Positions 45,153 through 55,062 of a stretch of 64,000 nt of DNA are shown piece by piece (positions within the stretch are counted from its first letter, which is position 1; every line of letters begins with the position of its first letter). The notes below the pieces were generated by a model, which ran no database searches, was not told the origin of the DNA, and worked only from the letters and a program-made list of their open reading frames with translations. A program made the translations under genes and the position numbers. The stretch is from contig NZ_JAAFZH010000005.1 of the NCBI RefSeq assembly GCF_010435915.1, positions 186,001 to 250,000 on the forward strand, read 5' to 3'. This stretch comes from Spirosoma terrae. GTDB lineage: Bacteria; Bacteroidota; Bacteroidia; Cytophagales; Spirosomataceae.

Positions 45153-48098
45153 ATGTTACAACGATCTATTTCGGCCGCCCTTTTGCTGTTTTCGACGCTT
45201 ACAGCCACGAGCCAATCGCTACCCGTTCTCGACCAAAACCCCGCCAACCTACATTGGTACAGCCTGAATACTCCGCATTTTCGGGTACTCTATCCCGCTG
45301 GACTCGATTCCACAGCGCAACGAACGGCCCAGCGACTCGAAAGCCTGAGCCAGTCGGTTAGTGCTTCGCTCCAGAAAAAACCGCGCCGGATTTCGCTCAT
45401 TCTGCAAAATCAGACCACCAATAGTAATGGCTTTGTTACGTTGTTTCCGCGCCGTTCGGAGTTTTTTGCCGTTCCTCCGCAAGACCCTGGCCTGCTGGGT
45501 ACGTTCAACTGGCTCGATTTACTGGCGGTTCATGAATACCGACACGTAGTACAGTACGATAAAGCCTTGCAGGGCTACGGCCGTTTTTTTTATACACTAT
45601 TTGGTAATACGGGTCTGTATTTTCCGCTGTTGACTGTGCCCGACTGGTTTGCAGAAGGCGATGCAGTGAGCACAGAAACGCTGTTTAGCACGAGTGGACG
45701 GGGCCGAATTCCGAATTTTGATTTGGGAATGCGGGCTAACTTGCTGGCTGGTCAGCCCTTCGACTATTCGAAGGCTGTTTGTGGATCGTACCGCGACAAC
45801 GTGCCCAATCATTACGTTCTGGGCTACTTTCTGACAACGTATCTGAAACGTACCTACAATCCCGATATCTGGAGTCGGGTGCTGAACCGGAATTACCGGC
45901 GGTTTCCGTGGCCGTTTGCGTTTTCGGCAAGTATCAAAAACGAAACGGGGCTACGAACCGAAGAGCTGTATCGAAAGACGATGGACGATTTGACCGAAAC
46001 CTGGCAGAAACAGCAGGAAAAACTAGTGATTACGCCCGCTACGTTCTATTCGATTACACCCGAAAAAACACCGGCTAAGCGCGTCGTCTTCACCAATTAC
46101 CAGCATCCTCAATTTCTGACTGATTCAACTGTGCTGTGCGTAAAAGCGGGTTTGGGCGATACGCCACGGCTGGTTATTCTAAGCAAACACAGGGAAGAGA
46201 AAACTTTTTTTGTGCAGGGTTTTCCGAATGATCCCAGTATGCTATCGGCCACGGCTGACAAGGCGTGTTGGGTAGAATTTGGCTATGATCCGCGTTGGGG
46301 GCAGCGCGTTTATTCAAACCTGCGACTGCTCGATCTGAAAACGGGCCAGCTGACCCGGCTCACTCACCGCGCCCGCTATACGGCCGTGGCGCTGTCGCCC
46401 GATAATGCCAAACTGATTGTCGTTGAAAACACGGAAAACTATAAAACGCAGTTACGTATCCTTGATGCAAAAAAAGGAACGATCCTTAAAACGCTTCCGA
46501 ACACCGACAACGACTTTTATCTGCATCCGCGCTGGCTGGCCGATAACCAGACCATTGTTGTCGTAGCCCTGAAAGACGGGAAGAAAACCATTCAGTTGAT
46601 TAATTCCGAAACCGGTAGTCCGTCGGATCTTTTGCCACGTGCTAACGATAACCTGAGTAATCCGCAACCGTGGGGCGATTACGTATTCTACAATTCGCCC
46701 CGGTCGGGGATTGATAATATCTATGCCGTTAACGTCAACACAAAAGCGGTGTTTCAGGTGACTTCGCGACCTTTGGCGGCTTATCATGCTACGGTGTCGC
46801 CGTCGGGTAAACGGCTGGCCTTCGACGATTTTTCGGCGTCGGGCACCCGAATTGCCGATATGCCGCTCAATCCATCAGACTGGAAACCGGTGTCAAAAAC
46901 ACCCGGCGAAGCAGATCTGGCGCAGACGGTACGTTATTTTGGGAACTTACCCCGACTGGAGCCCGGCGCAGCTCAGGGGCGGCAGATTTTAGCTGATTCG
47001 CTGCCCGAAACAAGTCCCTACAAACCCAGTCGGTTCCGACGATTAGCCCATGCGATCAATATCTATAACTGGGGACCAACGCTAAGTAGTACGGGGCAGG
47101 CGCTATCAGTCGGATTAAGCTCTCAGGATTTATTGGGCACGACGCAGATTGGGGTAGGATACACCTACAATCAGGCAGAGCGGGTGGGTAGCTTTTTCGC
47201 TAATCTGAGCTATCAGGGACTATATCCAATTATTGACGTAAGTTTTCAGCGTGGCAATCGAAATACATCCATGTATATCGATCGGGTGGCTCCTGCCGAT
47301 AGTCTGCGGTCTGATCAATGGCAGTATAATCAGCTCACTGCCGGATTTCGCCTACCCTTGCAGTTGACCAATTCGAAGTATAGCCAGGCCATAAATCTGT
47401 CGGCTTACTACAACTACATACAGGTAACAGGCTATGATCTGCCGTTTCGCTACGTGACGGAAGTTGGCGGGGCGGGTTCGCTCAGCGCTATAAACTATGG
47501 CTTCAGCTACTCACGGTTATTACGGCAGAGTAAACGGGACGTAGCGCCACGCTGGGGGCAAACCCTTTCTGCCAATTGGCGAACCACACCGTTTGGCGGG
47601 CGTTTGACGGGGGATCAGTGGGGCGTTCAGGCAAATCTGTTTTTTCCTGGGCTGGGGAAACATCATTCGATCCGTCTGCGGGGGGGGTATCAGCAACAGG
47701 CACAGGGCAACTACCGATTTAGTGCGCTGGTGTTCTATCCGCGTGGTCAGGGCTATGTCAGTGACGACAAGATTGCGGCTGGTAGTGCCGAATACCGGCT
47801 CCCGTTGGCTGATACGCACTGGTCCTTAGGGCGTCTATTGTATCTGCAACGTATTAAAGCGGGGGTATTTTTTGATGCTACTCGGGGGCAAAGCCAGGTG
47901 GAGGTGCGCGATTCGTTCGGTCGTCTTCGCGGCTACGACATGCAGAACCATACCTATCAGACGGCCGGTTTAGATGTTTCCTTTGTCTTTAATGCGCTCC
48001 GTTTGCGAACGCCATTTGAAGCTGGTTTCCGGGCGATCTACAACGTAACGACGGGAGAAACACTGATTCAGCCCTTGGTGATCGATATAGGATTTTAG
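45153..48098 (+). CDS. Large exported protein: gluzincin-like domain, beta-propeller and C-terminal barrel
   Basis: 981 residues with signal peptide (about 1-20, TATSQS). Residues 127-131 are HEYRH, an HExxH zinc motif, and the later WFAEGDAVSTE provides the third ligand Glu, as in M1/M61-like gluzincins. From about 310 to 590 TolB/PD40-type repeats follow (ARYTAVALSPDNAKLIVVEN, SGKRLAFDDFS). The last 330 residues are rich in aromatic-ended strands (FSYSRLLRQSK, GFRAIYNVTTGE) and end in DIGF, like an outer-membrane surface-antigen barrel. So it may be a membrane-anchored peptidase. Substrate unknown. Confidence 0.7.
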   Translation: MLQRSISAALLLFSTLTATSQSLPVLDQNPANLHWYSLNTPHFRVLYPAGLDSTAQRTAQRLESLSQSVSASLQKKPRRISLILQNQTTNSNGFVTLFPRRSEFFAVPPQDPGLLGTFNWLDLLAVHEYRHVVQYDKALQGYGRFFYTLFGNTGLYFPLLTVPDWFAEGDAVSTETLFSTSGRGRIPNFDLGMRANLLAGQPFDYSKAVCGSYRDNVPNHYVLGYFLTTYLKRTYNPDIWSRVLNRNYRRFPWPFAFSASIKNETGLRTEELYRKTMDDLTETWQKQQEKLVITPATFYSITPEKTPAKRVVFTNYQHPQFLTDSTVLCVKAGLGDTPRLVILSKHREEKTFFVQGFPNDPSMLSATADKACWVEFGYDPRWGQRVYSNLRLLDLKTGQLTRLTHRARYTAVALSPDNAKLIVVENTENYKTQLRILDAKKGTILKTLPNTDNDFYLHPRWLADNQTIVVVALKDGKKTIQLINSETGSPSDLLPRANDNLSNPQPWGDYVFYNSPRSGIDNIYAVNVNTKAVFQVTSRPLAAYHATVSPSGKRLAFDDFSASGTRIADMPLNPSDWKPVSKTPGEADLAQTVRYFGNLPRLEPGAAQGRQILADSLPETSPYKPSRFRRLAHAINIYNWGPTLSSTGQALSVGLSSQDLLGTTQIGVGYTYNQAERVGSFFANLSYQGLYPIIDVSFQRGNRNTSMYIDRVAPADSLRSDQWQYNQLTAGFRLPLQLTNSKYSQAINLSAYYNYIQVTGYDLPFRYVTEVGGAGSLSAINYGFSYSRLLRQSKRDVAPRWGQTLSANWRTTPFGGRLTGDQWGVQANLFFPGLGKHHSIRLRGGYQQQAQGNYRFSALVFYPRGQGYVSDDKIAAGSAEYRLPLADTHWSLGRLLYLQRIKAGVFFDATRGQSQVEVRDSFGRLRGYDMQNHTYQTAGLDVSFVFNALRLRTPFEAGFRAIYNVTTGETLIQPLVIDIGF

Positions 48099-48106
48099 CC
48101 ATCCGT

Positions 48107-48147
48107 TGTCTGCTACGTTATCTGATTAGGAAATAACGTAGCAGACA
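48107..48147. terminator. Bidirectional terminator-like hairpin
   Basis: TGTCTGCTACGTTAT (48107-48121) and ATAACGTAGCAGACA (48133-48147), 11-nt loop, between converging genes ending at 48098 and 48162. Confidence 0.75.
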
Positions 48148-48161
48148 GAGTGTTACACTTC

Positions 48162-49049
48162 TTATTGATCCAGATTTGCCAGTTTTTCCAGAGCCAGATA
48201 GAGGGCCTGATTGCCGGATGACCCGTTGCCCGACGCCTGTACCGACAAATACAGTTGTTTCACCAAGGCTAATCCTGGTAAGGATAAACGCATCGCTTCG
48301 GCTTCTTCCAGCGCAATGCCCAGGTCCTTGACGAAATTATCGACGGTGAAACCCGGAGAAAAATCACCCTTTACGATTTTCGGGGCCAGTACGTCCAGGC
48401 TCCAGCAGCCAGCAGCCCCTTTGGTGATGGACTGCAGCATGGTGGTTAAATCAAGACCAGCTTTGCGCCCATACAGCAGTCCTTCGCATACGCCTATGAG
48501 TGTACCAGCAATCGTAATTTGATTGCAAAGTTTGGTGTGCTGACCGGCTCCTGCTGCGCCCTGATACACCCTGTTTTTGCCGAAGGCTTCAAAAATCGGC
48601 ATAACCCGATCAACCACGGTTTTGTCGCCACCAATCATGATCGATAGGGTGCCATTGATAGCCCCTACCTCGCCACCCGACACCGGCGCATCGATAAAAT
48701 CGACTCCGATGGTGCTGGCATGCTGCGACAATCGAATGGCCAGACTGGGTTTAGTGGTTGTCATGTCGATGGCAATCGCGCCGGTTCTAATACCCTGAAA
48801 CACGCCATCGGTGCCAAAGTAGCATTCCTCCACATCTTTGGGAAAGCCGATCATGGTGATAACCACGTCCGACTGCGCAGCCAGTGCCGCTGGCGTGTCG
48901 AACCAGATGGCTCCTTTTTCGACCAGTGATTCTGCTTTGCATTTGGTACGATTGTAGACATTAACCGCGTATCCGGCATTGAGCAGATGGTTAGCCATAG
49001 GGTTTCCCATCAGCCCTGTGCCAATGAAACCAATAATTGATTTGTTCAT
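48162..49049 (-). CDS. 3-hydroxyisobutyrate dehydrogenase/tartronate semialdehyde reductase family enzyme
   Basis: 295 residues from ATG 49049; the open frame runs 62 codons further but that stretch is not family-like. GFIGTGLMGNPMANHLL is the N-terminal NAD(P)-binding motif, FIDAPVSGGEVGAINGTLSIMIGG the substrate-binding block and GAGQHTKLCNQI holds the catalytic Lys. It reduces or oxidises a beta-hydroxyacid in the cytoplasm. It follows the mannan-type locus in the same direction, with a terminator between, so a link to sugar-acid use is possible only. Confidence 0.88.
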   Translation of the reverse strand: MNKSIIGFIGTGLMGNPMANHLLNAGYAVNVYNRTKCKAESLVEKGAIWFDTPAALAAQSDVVITMIGFPKDVEECYFGTDGVFQGIRTGAIAIDMTTTKPSLAIRLSQHASTIGVDFIDAPVSGGEVGAINGTLSIMIGGDKTVVDRVMPIFEAFGKNRVYQGAAGAGQHTKLCNQITIAGTLIGVCEGLLYGRKAGLDLTTMLQSITKGAAGCWSLDVLAPKIVKGDFSPGFTVDNFVKDLGIALEEAEAMRLSLPGLALVKQLYLSVQASGNGSSGNQALYLALEKLANLDQ

Positions 49050-49095
49050 ACAGATTAGAAAGTAGAAAAGGTGGACGTAGCATCGGGCATGATAA

Positions 49096-49128
49096 AAAAA
49101 GCATAGTAAAAAACATACTATGCTTTTT
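49096..49128 (-). terminator. Intrinsic terminator of the PUL-side gene
   Basis: AAAAAGCATAGTA (49096-49108) pairs with TACTATGCTTTTT (49116-49128), loop AAAAACA. The A-run at 49094-49100 gives a U-tract on the minus strand, so it ends transcripts from 49195 leftward. Confidence 0.85.
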
Positions 49129-49194
49129 GACTCTAACCTATGATGTACTTGCAAAAAATGGACACGTTTTTGGTGGTTCGCATACCGCCGGACA

Positions 49195-50811
49195 TTAGCG
49201 GGCTTTTGCGGTAATAGTTTGGGGAATAAACTCAATGAAGTCTACCCGGACGGTTTCACTTCCGTTGGCTACACCAACCAGTTTAATTTCATCGCCTTTG
49301 TTGATTTTAAGATTGGGAATCGTTTTTCGGCGCCAGCAGTCTACGTCTTCGGTTAATTTCCAGGAGGCTTTTGGCTTGCCTGCTACGTATAAGGTCAGCG
49401 TACCCTGACCTCCTTTTTGATCGGCGTAGGACACAATAGCGTTATACAATCCAGTCGCATTGCCGAAGGTAGAGCTGGCCGTACCAGTACCGGTAGTCTG
49501 GACACAAGGTTCAATCAGAAACTTATCAGCGCTAAAGCCGGAGAGATCCATATTTTCTACTTCCATTCCTAGCACCGGCGAAAACCCACTGACTCCTGCT
49601 TCACTCAATCCATTCCGAACAGCCCGGAGGTTTGAATACGTCGATCCATCATAATGCTTGATACCGATGCCTTTGGCTCCATTATCGACCGAAATTTTTA
49701 TGCTCGATTTGATAATCTCAGGTGTTGTCAGCAGCCGTGTCGGAACGCCCGGAATGATGGGAATGTCGTTTCCCATGAAATATTTCGTTGTCAGTATCCT
49801 GGATTTACGGTCTGTCTTCTGATAGCCATTTTGCTCGGTGTGGGTAGAGAGGTGGACCGAGTTAATGTTGTTCTTTAAGTCTTCGAGTGTTAACCCGGAA
49901 GTCCGGTCATTGAGGTCGTTCAGCCGAAAATCAATCCTCGGATTCTCCTGATGAATTCGATCGGTTACCGCCTTATAAATGTCGGTGGTGCATGATTTTC
50001 GGAAGTTACGCCAGTTGGTGAGCTGAGGTTCTGCGTGCGGATTGTCTTTCAGAATGGGCATGGCGGCTTCCAGGTCGAAACCCATCGATTTAGCCTTATG
50101 TTTGCAGGCGTCACAAAAGCACGAACCCCCTTTGGTCGGCTCGTCGGAGCGACTAAACAGCAGCATGCAGGTCTGGATATAATCGACATCGTAATTCTTG
50201 GCTAGGTCGCCATACAGCGTAACCAGATACTCCCGTACATCGGGGTGATTCGTGCAGGGACGATCGACCGATTGGTTGTTAATATCCCGCTGTTTACACT
50301 CTGGATGCGCGTTTAGAACTTCGACAGGAATGTACGTGTGAGACACTTCAACACCAGCCCGAAGGCCGCGTGCATGCGCTTTATCGAGCACAAGCTTTAG
50401 CCAGTCCGTGTTGGTTAGCCAGTCCTGGCTGGACATCAGGGGTTTGATCTTCCCATACAGATCCAGTTGAGGTTTAAAATAAGCCCTGGAATCTTCAGCG
50501 TCCCAGAACGACCGGGCTGGATTATGAATGAAGGTAAACGTACCGGGTAGATTATCATTGTTGAACGGGCGATGCTCCTGGTGCATCACTGCAATCAGAT
50601 AAACCGAATTGACCCCGGCAATACTGGTCATATTGTCCAGCAGCAGATCAATACCTTCGTCGTGAACGTCCCACGGATAAATGCTGCCAGTAACCTCAAA
50701 AGCAGGTGCTGGTATATTCGACCGTTTTATGGACTGACCCGTGAGGGTGGCAATGGGTAAACAGGCCAGGCAGGCCAGCAACCATTCTTTCGTCAGAGTA
50801 AGCCGTTTCAT
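49195..50811 (-). CDS. Secreted TIM-barrel glycosidase-like protein with C-terminal sandwich domain
   Basis: 538 residues, signal peptide to about residue 26 (ATLTGQ). FEVTGSIYPWDVHDEGIDLLLDNM and KAHARGLRAGVEVSHTYIP are beta/alpha-barrel strands like those of putative GH10/GH13-like or DUF glycosidases; GGSCFCDACKHKAKSMG is a Cys cluster seen in such proteins, which often bind a metal there. The last 110 residues (NATGLYNAIVSYADQKGGQG, TLTLYVAGKPKASWKL) look like a CBM-type sandwich. Catalytic residues are not assignable by eye. It is in the run of genes downstream of the GH92 enzymes. Confidence 0.6.
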   Translation of the reverse strand: MKRLTLTKEWLLACLACLPIATLTGQSIKRSNIPAPAFEVTGSIYPWDVHDEGIDLLLDNMTSIAGVNSVYLIAVMHQEHRPFNNDNLPGTFTFIHNPARSFWDAEDSRAYFKPQLDLYGKIKPLMSSQDWLTNTDWLKLVLDKAHARGLRAGVEVSHTYIPVEVLNAHPECKQRDINNQSVDRPCTNHPDVREYLVTLYGDLAKNYDVDYIQTCMLLFSRSDEPTKGGSCFCDACKHKAKSMGFDLEAAMPILKDNPHAEPQLTNWRNFRKSCTTDIYKAVTDRIHQENPRIDFRLNDLNDRTSGLTLEDLKNNINSVHLSTHTEQNGYQKTDRKSRILTTKYFMGNDIPIIPGVPTRLLTTPEIIKSSIKISVDNGAKGIGIKHYDGSTYSNLRAVRNGLSEAGVSGFSPVLGMEVENMDLSGFSADKFLIEPCVQTTGTGTASSTFGNATGLYNAIVSYADQKGGQGTLTLYVAGKPKASWKLTEDVDCWRRKTIPNLKINKGDEIKLVGVANGSETVRVDFIEFIPQTITAKAR

Positions 50812-50868
50812 AGCAATAGATTAAGGTAAACCGATTGGAGGTTCGGGTTTAGGAGAACAAGGGAGGGG

Positions 50869-52638
50869 TTAATCAACCAGAGTGGGCGTTTGCTTTTTTG
50901 TTTTGGTCATGATCCGTACCGTGGCGGTTAAACCGATCAGGATAATGGCTAAACCGAATAAGTAACTAAAGCCACGTGATGCGTCGGGCGAAGTTGCAGT
51001 ACTGCTGCTGCTCAGCATCTCATAGGTGGGGATCATCCATTTAAATGTGTAGGCCTGTCCCAGCGTAATAAAGCAAATGATTACCAGCATGATAAAGCTA
51101 TGCTTTACCGTAAAGCGAAACAGGTCAGACTCTTTGCCTATCAGATCGCCGGCGGCAGCGGCCACGGCAATCGACTGTGGGGAAATCATTTTGCCAACAA
51201 CACCACCGGTTACGTTGGAGGCTACCGTAACGACCGGGTCTACCCCAATGGATTGGGCCGTAGCAAACTGAAGTTTACTGAACAACGCATTGGCCGACGT
51301 ATCGGAACCCGTAATAAACACGCCAAGCCAGCCTAGTACAGGGGCGAAGAATGGGAATAAAACGCCGGTATTAGCCAAAACTTTTGCCAGCGTTAACGTA
51401 ATGCCGGAGTCATTGACAATGTAAGCAAAGCCCAGAACGGCGGCTATGGTCAGAATGGGAAATCGGAGTTGGTGTAACGTAGCACCAAACACGGTTAACC
51501 CCTGTCGATACGTCAGGCCGATCAGAGGAATCGATACGAGCCCCGCAATCAGAATAGCGGTTCCCGCTGCGGATAAATAATTAACCTTGAATACTTTAGC
51601 GAGTAAGGTGCCGTCGGCTCCCTGAATTGCATTATGAAGGCCAGGTACTTCGAATTGAGTCATTCCCAACGAATTCAGAACATCTTTGATCGGTTGCATT
51701 CCCCAGGCAATGACCATAATCGTTAGAACAATAAATGGCGACCAGGCTCGTAGAATTTGCCCGTTCGTATAGTGGATGTCTGTGTTGAGCGTAGGAGCGG
51801 GTTCATTCGAAAAACGCCAGACTGTTTTCGGTTTCCAGAAACGGAGAAGAATCATCAGGCAAATGATTGACCCCAGCCCGGCTATGACGTCGGGAAGGGA
51901 AGGGCCCAGGTAGTTTGACGAGAACCACTGAAAAAAGGCAAAGGAAGCGCCCGACACCAGAACAGCCGGCAGAATTTCTCTGGCTTTATTGAATCCGGCA
52001 ATAATCGATACCAGATAGAAAGGAAGCACCAGCGATAATAACGGCAACCCGCGCCCGACCATTTGGGAGATTGGCAATTCGGGGATGCCCGATACCTGTG
52101 ACGCTACGGTTATGGGAATGCCAATTGAGCCAAAAGCAACCGGCGCGGTGTTGGCAATCAGACAAATACCGGACGCATAGAGTGGGTTGAAGCCCAGTCC
52201 AACCAGCATAGCCGCCGTAATGGCAACCGGTGCCCCAAAACCGGCTGTTCCTTCCAGGAACGACCCAAACGAGAATGCAATGAGTAGCGCCTGTAACCGC
52301 CGGTCCGACGTAATGGAGGCCATAAAGTGTTTGATGATCTCAAACTGGCCGCTTTTAACGGTGAGATTAAACAGAAACACGGCCATGACCACTAGCCAGC
52401 AAATAGGAAACAAACCGTATAAGGCACCGTGCCCAATAGAGAGAATGGCGAGCTTAACCGGCATGCCATACACCAGAATAGCAATGATACTGGCAATGAC
52501 CGTAGCAATTAAGCTGGCCTGATATCCTTTCATTTTTCTGATAATCAGCGCCCAGAAAATAAACAGGATCGGGATGGCGGCAACCAGAACCGATAGGGTG
52601 ATATTGTTAAATGGATCGATAACCTGTGTCCATTTCAT
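50869..52638 (-). CDS. L-lactate/glycolate permease, LctP family
   Basis: 589 residues from ATG 52638 (MKWTQVIDPFNNITLSVL is the usual family start; an ATG three codons upstream also exists). About 12-14 hydrophobic helices; FSFGSFLEGTAGFGAPVAITAAML and GWLGVFITGSDTSANALFSKLQ are diagnostic of LldP/LctP proton symporters. It imports or exports lactate or a similar hydroxyacid across the inner membrane. Its place between the GH92 pair and a hydroxyacid dehydrogenase-like gene hints at a shared acid substrate. Confidence 0.93.
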   Translation of the reverse strand: MKWTQVIDPFNNITLSVLVAAIPILFIFWALIIRKMKGYQASLIATVIASIIAILVYGMPVKLAILSIGHGALYGLFPICWLVVMAVFLFNLTVKSGQFEIIKHFMASITSDRRLQALLIAFSFGSFLEGTAGFGAPVAITAAMLVGLGFNPLYASGICLIANTAPVAFGSIGIPITVASQVSGIPELPISQMVGRGLPLLSLVLPFYLVSIIAGFNKAREILPAVLVSGASFAFFQWFSSNYLGPSLPDVIAGLGSIICLMILLRFWKPKTVWRFSNEPAPTLNTDIHYTNGQILRAWSPFIVLTIMVIAWGMQPIKDVLNSLGMTQFEVPGLHNAIQGADGTLLAKVFKVNYLSAAGTAILIAGLVSIPLIGLTYRQGLTVFGATLHQLRFPILTIAAVLGFAYIVNDSGITLTLAKVLANTGVLFPFFAPVLGWLGVFITGSDTSANALFSKLQFATAQSIGVDPVVTVASNVTGGVVGKMISPQSIAVAAAAGDLIGKESDLFRFTVKHSFIMLVIICFITLGQAYTFKWMIPTYEMLSSSSTATSPDASRGFSYLFGLAIILIGLTATVRIMTKTKKQTPTLVD

Positions 52639-52718
52639 AGGAGTCATGGATTAGTATGTACACAAACGAATAGTTCCTAACGTAGTTGGTTATACGTTAG
52701 TGGGTGTCAAATGAAGCC

Positions 52719-55016
52719 TTATTGTTGTGGCTCCCATTTTTTGTCAGTTTTTTCACCCATGTCGAGCACTAACGTACCACCCTTCATCAGTTCATCGTGT
52801 GAAAAGGAGAGGGAGGTAAGCGGCTTGCCATTGAGTGTGGCCGACTGAATATATTTATTTGTTCTTGAGGATTTGGGTGCCGAAACGGTAAATGTCTTTC
52901 CGTTTGGTAGAGCAAGGCTAACTTTTGTAAAGAGTGGACTGGTGATCGAGTAACGGGGAATACCGGGCGTGGTGGGGTAAAATCCCATTGCCGAAAAAAC
53001 CACAAACGCCGACATCGACCCGCCATCTTCATCGCCTGGTACGCCGAAAATGGTATCCTGAAACCAGGTGTCGAGAATGAGCCGGGTATATTTCTGCGTT
53101 TTCCAGGAAGAGTTGGTGTAGTTGAAGAGGTAGGGAATAAAAAACGTCACCTGATTGCCCATCGAGAACTGACCGATCATGCTGGTCTGATTGGGCCAGG
53201 TTTCCCAGAAAACAGGCTTGCTTTTCTCCATGCTTTCCCGAAAGAGCTGATCCAGGTTTTGCTCCATGTTGTCGATTCCACCCATCAGTTCGCGTAGCCC
53301 TTTTATATCCTGTTGAGCATTCCACATATAACTCCAGCCGTTATTTTCATTGTAATAGTCGAATCCGTTGTGGCCACCATCGAACTTGGGATCGATTTCA
53401 ATCCAGTTGCCTTTGGCATCTTTGGGCATGAACAGGTTATGTTTAGTGCTCCAGAGGTTTTTATAATTCTGAGCTCTCGGCGCATACGTAGCCCGCACCT
53501 CCTGATTTCCCAACTCGTTCGCTAGTTCGCTGAGGGCCCAGCTATCGTAACCGTCGCCTAACGTAATGGCTACGGCCGAACGCTTCTGCCCCGGTTTTTG
53601 GGAGGCAAATGCATCGGTTTCTTTCTCGCCGGGATGCAGGGCGGGATAGTAGCCGTTTTTGTAATAAAACTCTTCCAGATCTCCTTTAGGCCCATTTCGG
53701 AAGGGCAGCATGGTTGCTTTTTCGGCATTCTTGAGCATGCCCTCAAAGGCGATCTTGACATCGAAATCCCGGATGCCTTTCCGGTAGGCATCCAGAAACA
53801 TCACCGACGACTTGAAGCCAAACATGCCGGGCCGATCACCGAATGGTCTGGGATATTCGGGCATCCAGCCGCTTTCTTTGTACATCCGGACGTAGGACTG
53901 AAGCATGTCGGCTTCCCGCTTGGGATCGAGAATGCTACGTAGCGGATGCAGAGCCAGGTAATTGCCCCAGGTATAATCGTCCGTGTAATACGGTCTTGCG
54001 TCTGTATGGGTTTGCTTGTCTGAGCCGCTAAAATACTTACCGCCTTCGGTCATGTCGGTCATTCGGACGTAGCACCGATAGAGGGAGGTGTAAAAACTCC
54101 GTTTCTGGGCTTCGGTGCCTCCCTCCACCGTAATCTGACCGATGGTTTTAGCCCAGGCGGCCTGAGCTTTGTCTTTGAGCTGGTCGAAGCTGACCCCATT
54201 GAGTTCGGCTTCCAGATTTTTACGGGCCTGATCAATGCTGATGAAGGAGACTCCGTAGCGAAACTCAACCACCGGCGAATCGCCTGCTCCGTAACTGGCA
54301 TACGCTCGCTCGCCCGGCATTTTCTTTGGCTTGTCGGGAATGGAGCTGACCGTATATCGTCCCCAGTCTTTTTCGCCTTCTTTCTTGCCGGTTTGTGGCT
54401 TGCCGGTAAACACCCCGTACAGGTACGCTACGCCTTTCTGGTCATGGATCGCGTCGTTAACAAACTCGGTTCCGGTGATAATGTTTCCATTCTGGAAATC
54501 ATATTTGCCATTGGCGTAATAGTGGGCGAGCAGCAGATGTTTTTGAACACCAGCCGGGAAGGTGAACCGGTAGATGCCGGTTTTGGCGCCCGGTGTAAAC
54601 TCGGTCAGGATGTTACTATCCGTTAGATGTACTGAGTAATACCAGGGGCGCGTTACTTCCAGATCATGATCGTAGGTTAACCGGCTAAACCAGGCGGTGT
54701 CGGCCAGGTTTCCTTTGGCGGGCTTTATCGAAAAAATCATCTGTGGTGTAATGATATTCTGAGCCAGCATGGGGAAGTCGGTGATCTGCATATCCAGATG
54801 GTCCTGCCGCCTGGGAAACATCCGAACCATCTGGTTGGGCAGATGAGCGATGGGTCGATTCGTATTCAGCAGCGGTGCTACGTTCCCAATCGTCGGGTCA
54901 ATGTACTGAAGCGAAGAGGTCGTGGCTTTCCTGGTTTGCCCCCAGCTGGCTGAGCAGAGCGAAGTCGCAAAGAAGGCAGAAGCAAGAACCGTTTTAATAA
55001 GTTGATTAGGGCGCAT
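52719..55016 (-). CDS. GH92 family alpha-mannosidase (copy 1)
   Basis: 765 residues with signal peptide (to about 26, ASWGQ). YIDPTIGNVAPLLNTNRPIAHLPNQ is the N-terminal beta-sandwich motif of GH92, and GVPGDEDGGSMSAFVVFSAMGFYP holds the acidic catalytic/metal region. GH92 enzymes are Ca-dependent exo-alpha-mannosidases that trim mannans or N-glycans. Here the residues N-terminal to it read NRPIAHLPNQMVRMFP, where related enzymes show similar blocks. The next gene upstream is a close duplicate with which it shares 216 identical bases. Confidence 0.9.
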   Translation of the reverse strand: MRPNQLIKTVLASAFFATSLCSASWGQTRKATTSSLQYIDPTIGNVAPLLNTNRPIAHLPNQMVRMFPRRQDHLDMQITDFPMLAQNIITPQMIFSIKPAKGNLADTAWFSRLTYDHDLEVTRPWYYSVHLTDSNILTEFTPGAKTGIYRFTFPAGVQKHLLLAHYYANGKYDFQNGNIITGTEFVNDAIHDQKGVAYLYGVFTGKPQTGKKEGEKDWGRYTVSSIPDKPKKMPGERAYASYGAGDSPVVEFRYGVSFISIDQARKNLEAELNGVSFDQLKDKAQAAWAKTIGQITVEGGTEAQKRSFYTSLYRCYVRMTDMTEGGKYFSGSDKQTHTDARPYYTDDYTWGNYLALHPLRSILDPKREADMLQSYVRMYKESGWMPEYPRPFGDRPGMFGFKSSVMFLDAYRKGIRDFDVKIAFEGMLKNAEKATMLPFRNGPKGDLEEFYYKNGYYPALHPGEKETDAFASQKPGQKRSAVAITLGDGYDSWALSELANELGNQEVRATYAPRAQNYKNLWSTKHNLFMPKDAKGNWIEIDPKFDGGHNGFDYYNENNGWSYMWNAQQDIKGLRELMGGIDNMEQNLDQLFRESMEKSKPVFWETWPNQTSMIGQFSMGNQVTFFIPYLFNYTNSSWKTQKYTRLILDTWFQDTIFGVPGDEDGGSMSAFVVFSAMGFYPTTPGIPRYSITSPLFTKVSLALPNGKTFTVSAPKSSRTNKYIQSATLNGKPLTSLSFSHDELMKGGTLVLDMGEKTDKKWEPQQ

Positions 55017-55062
55017 CAGGCTATTCGGTTTAGGGGTAATGGCCAGTTACGACCATCCATGT

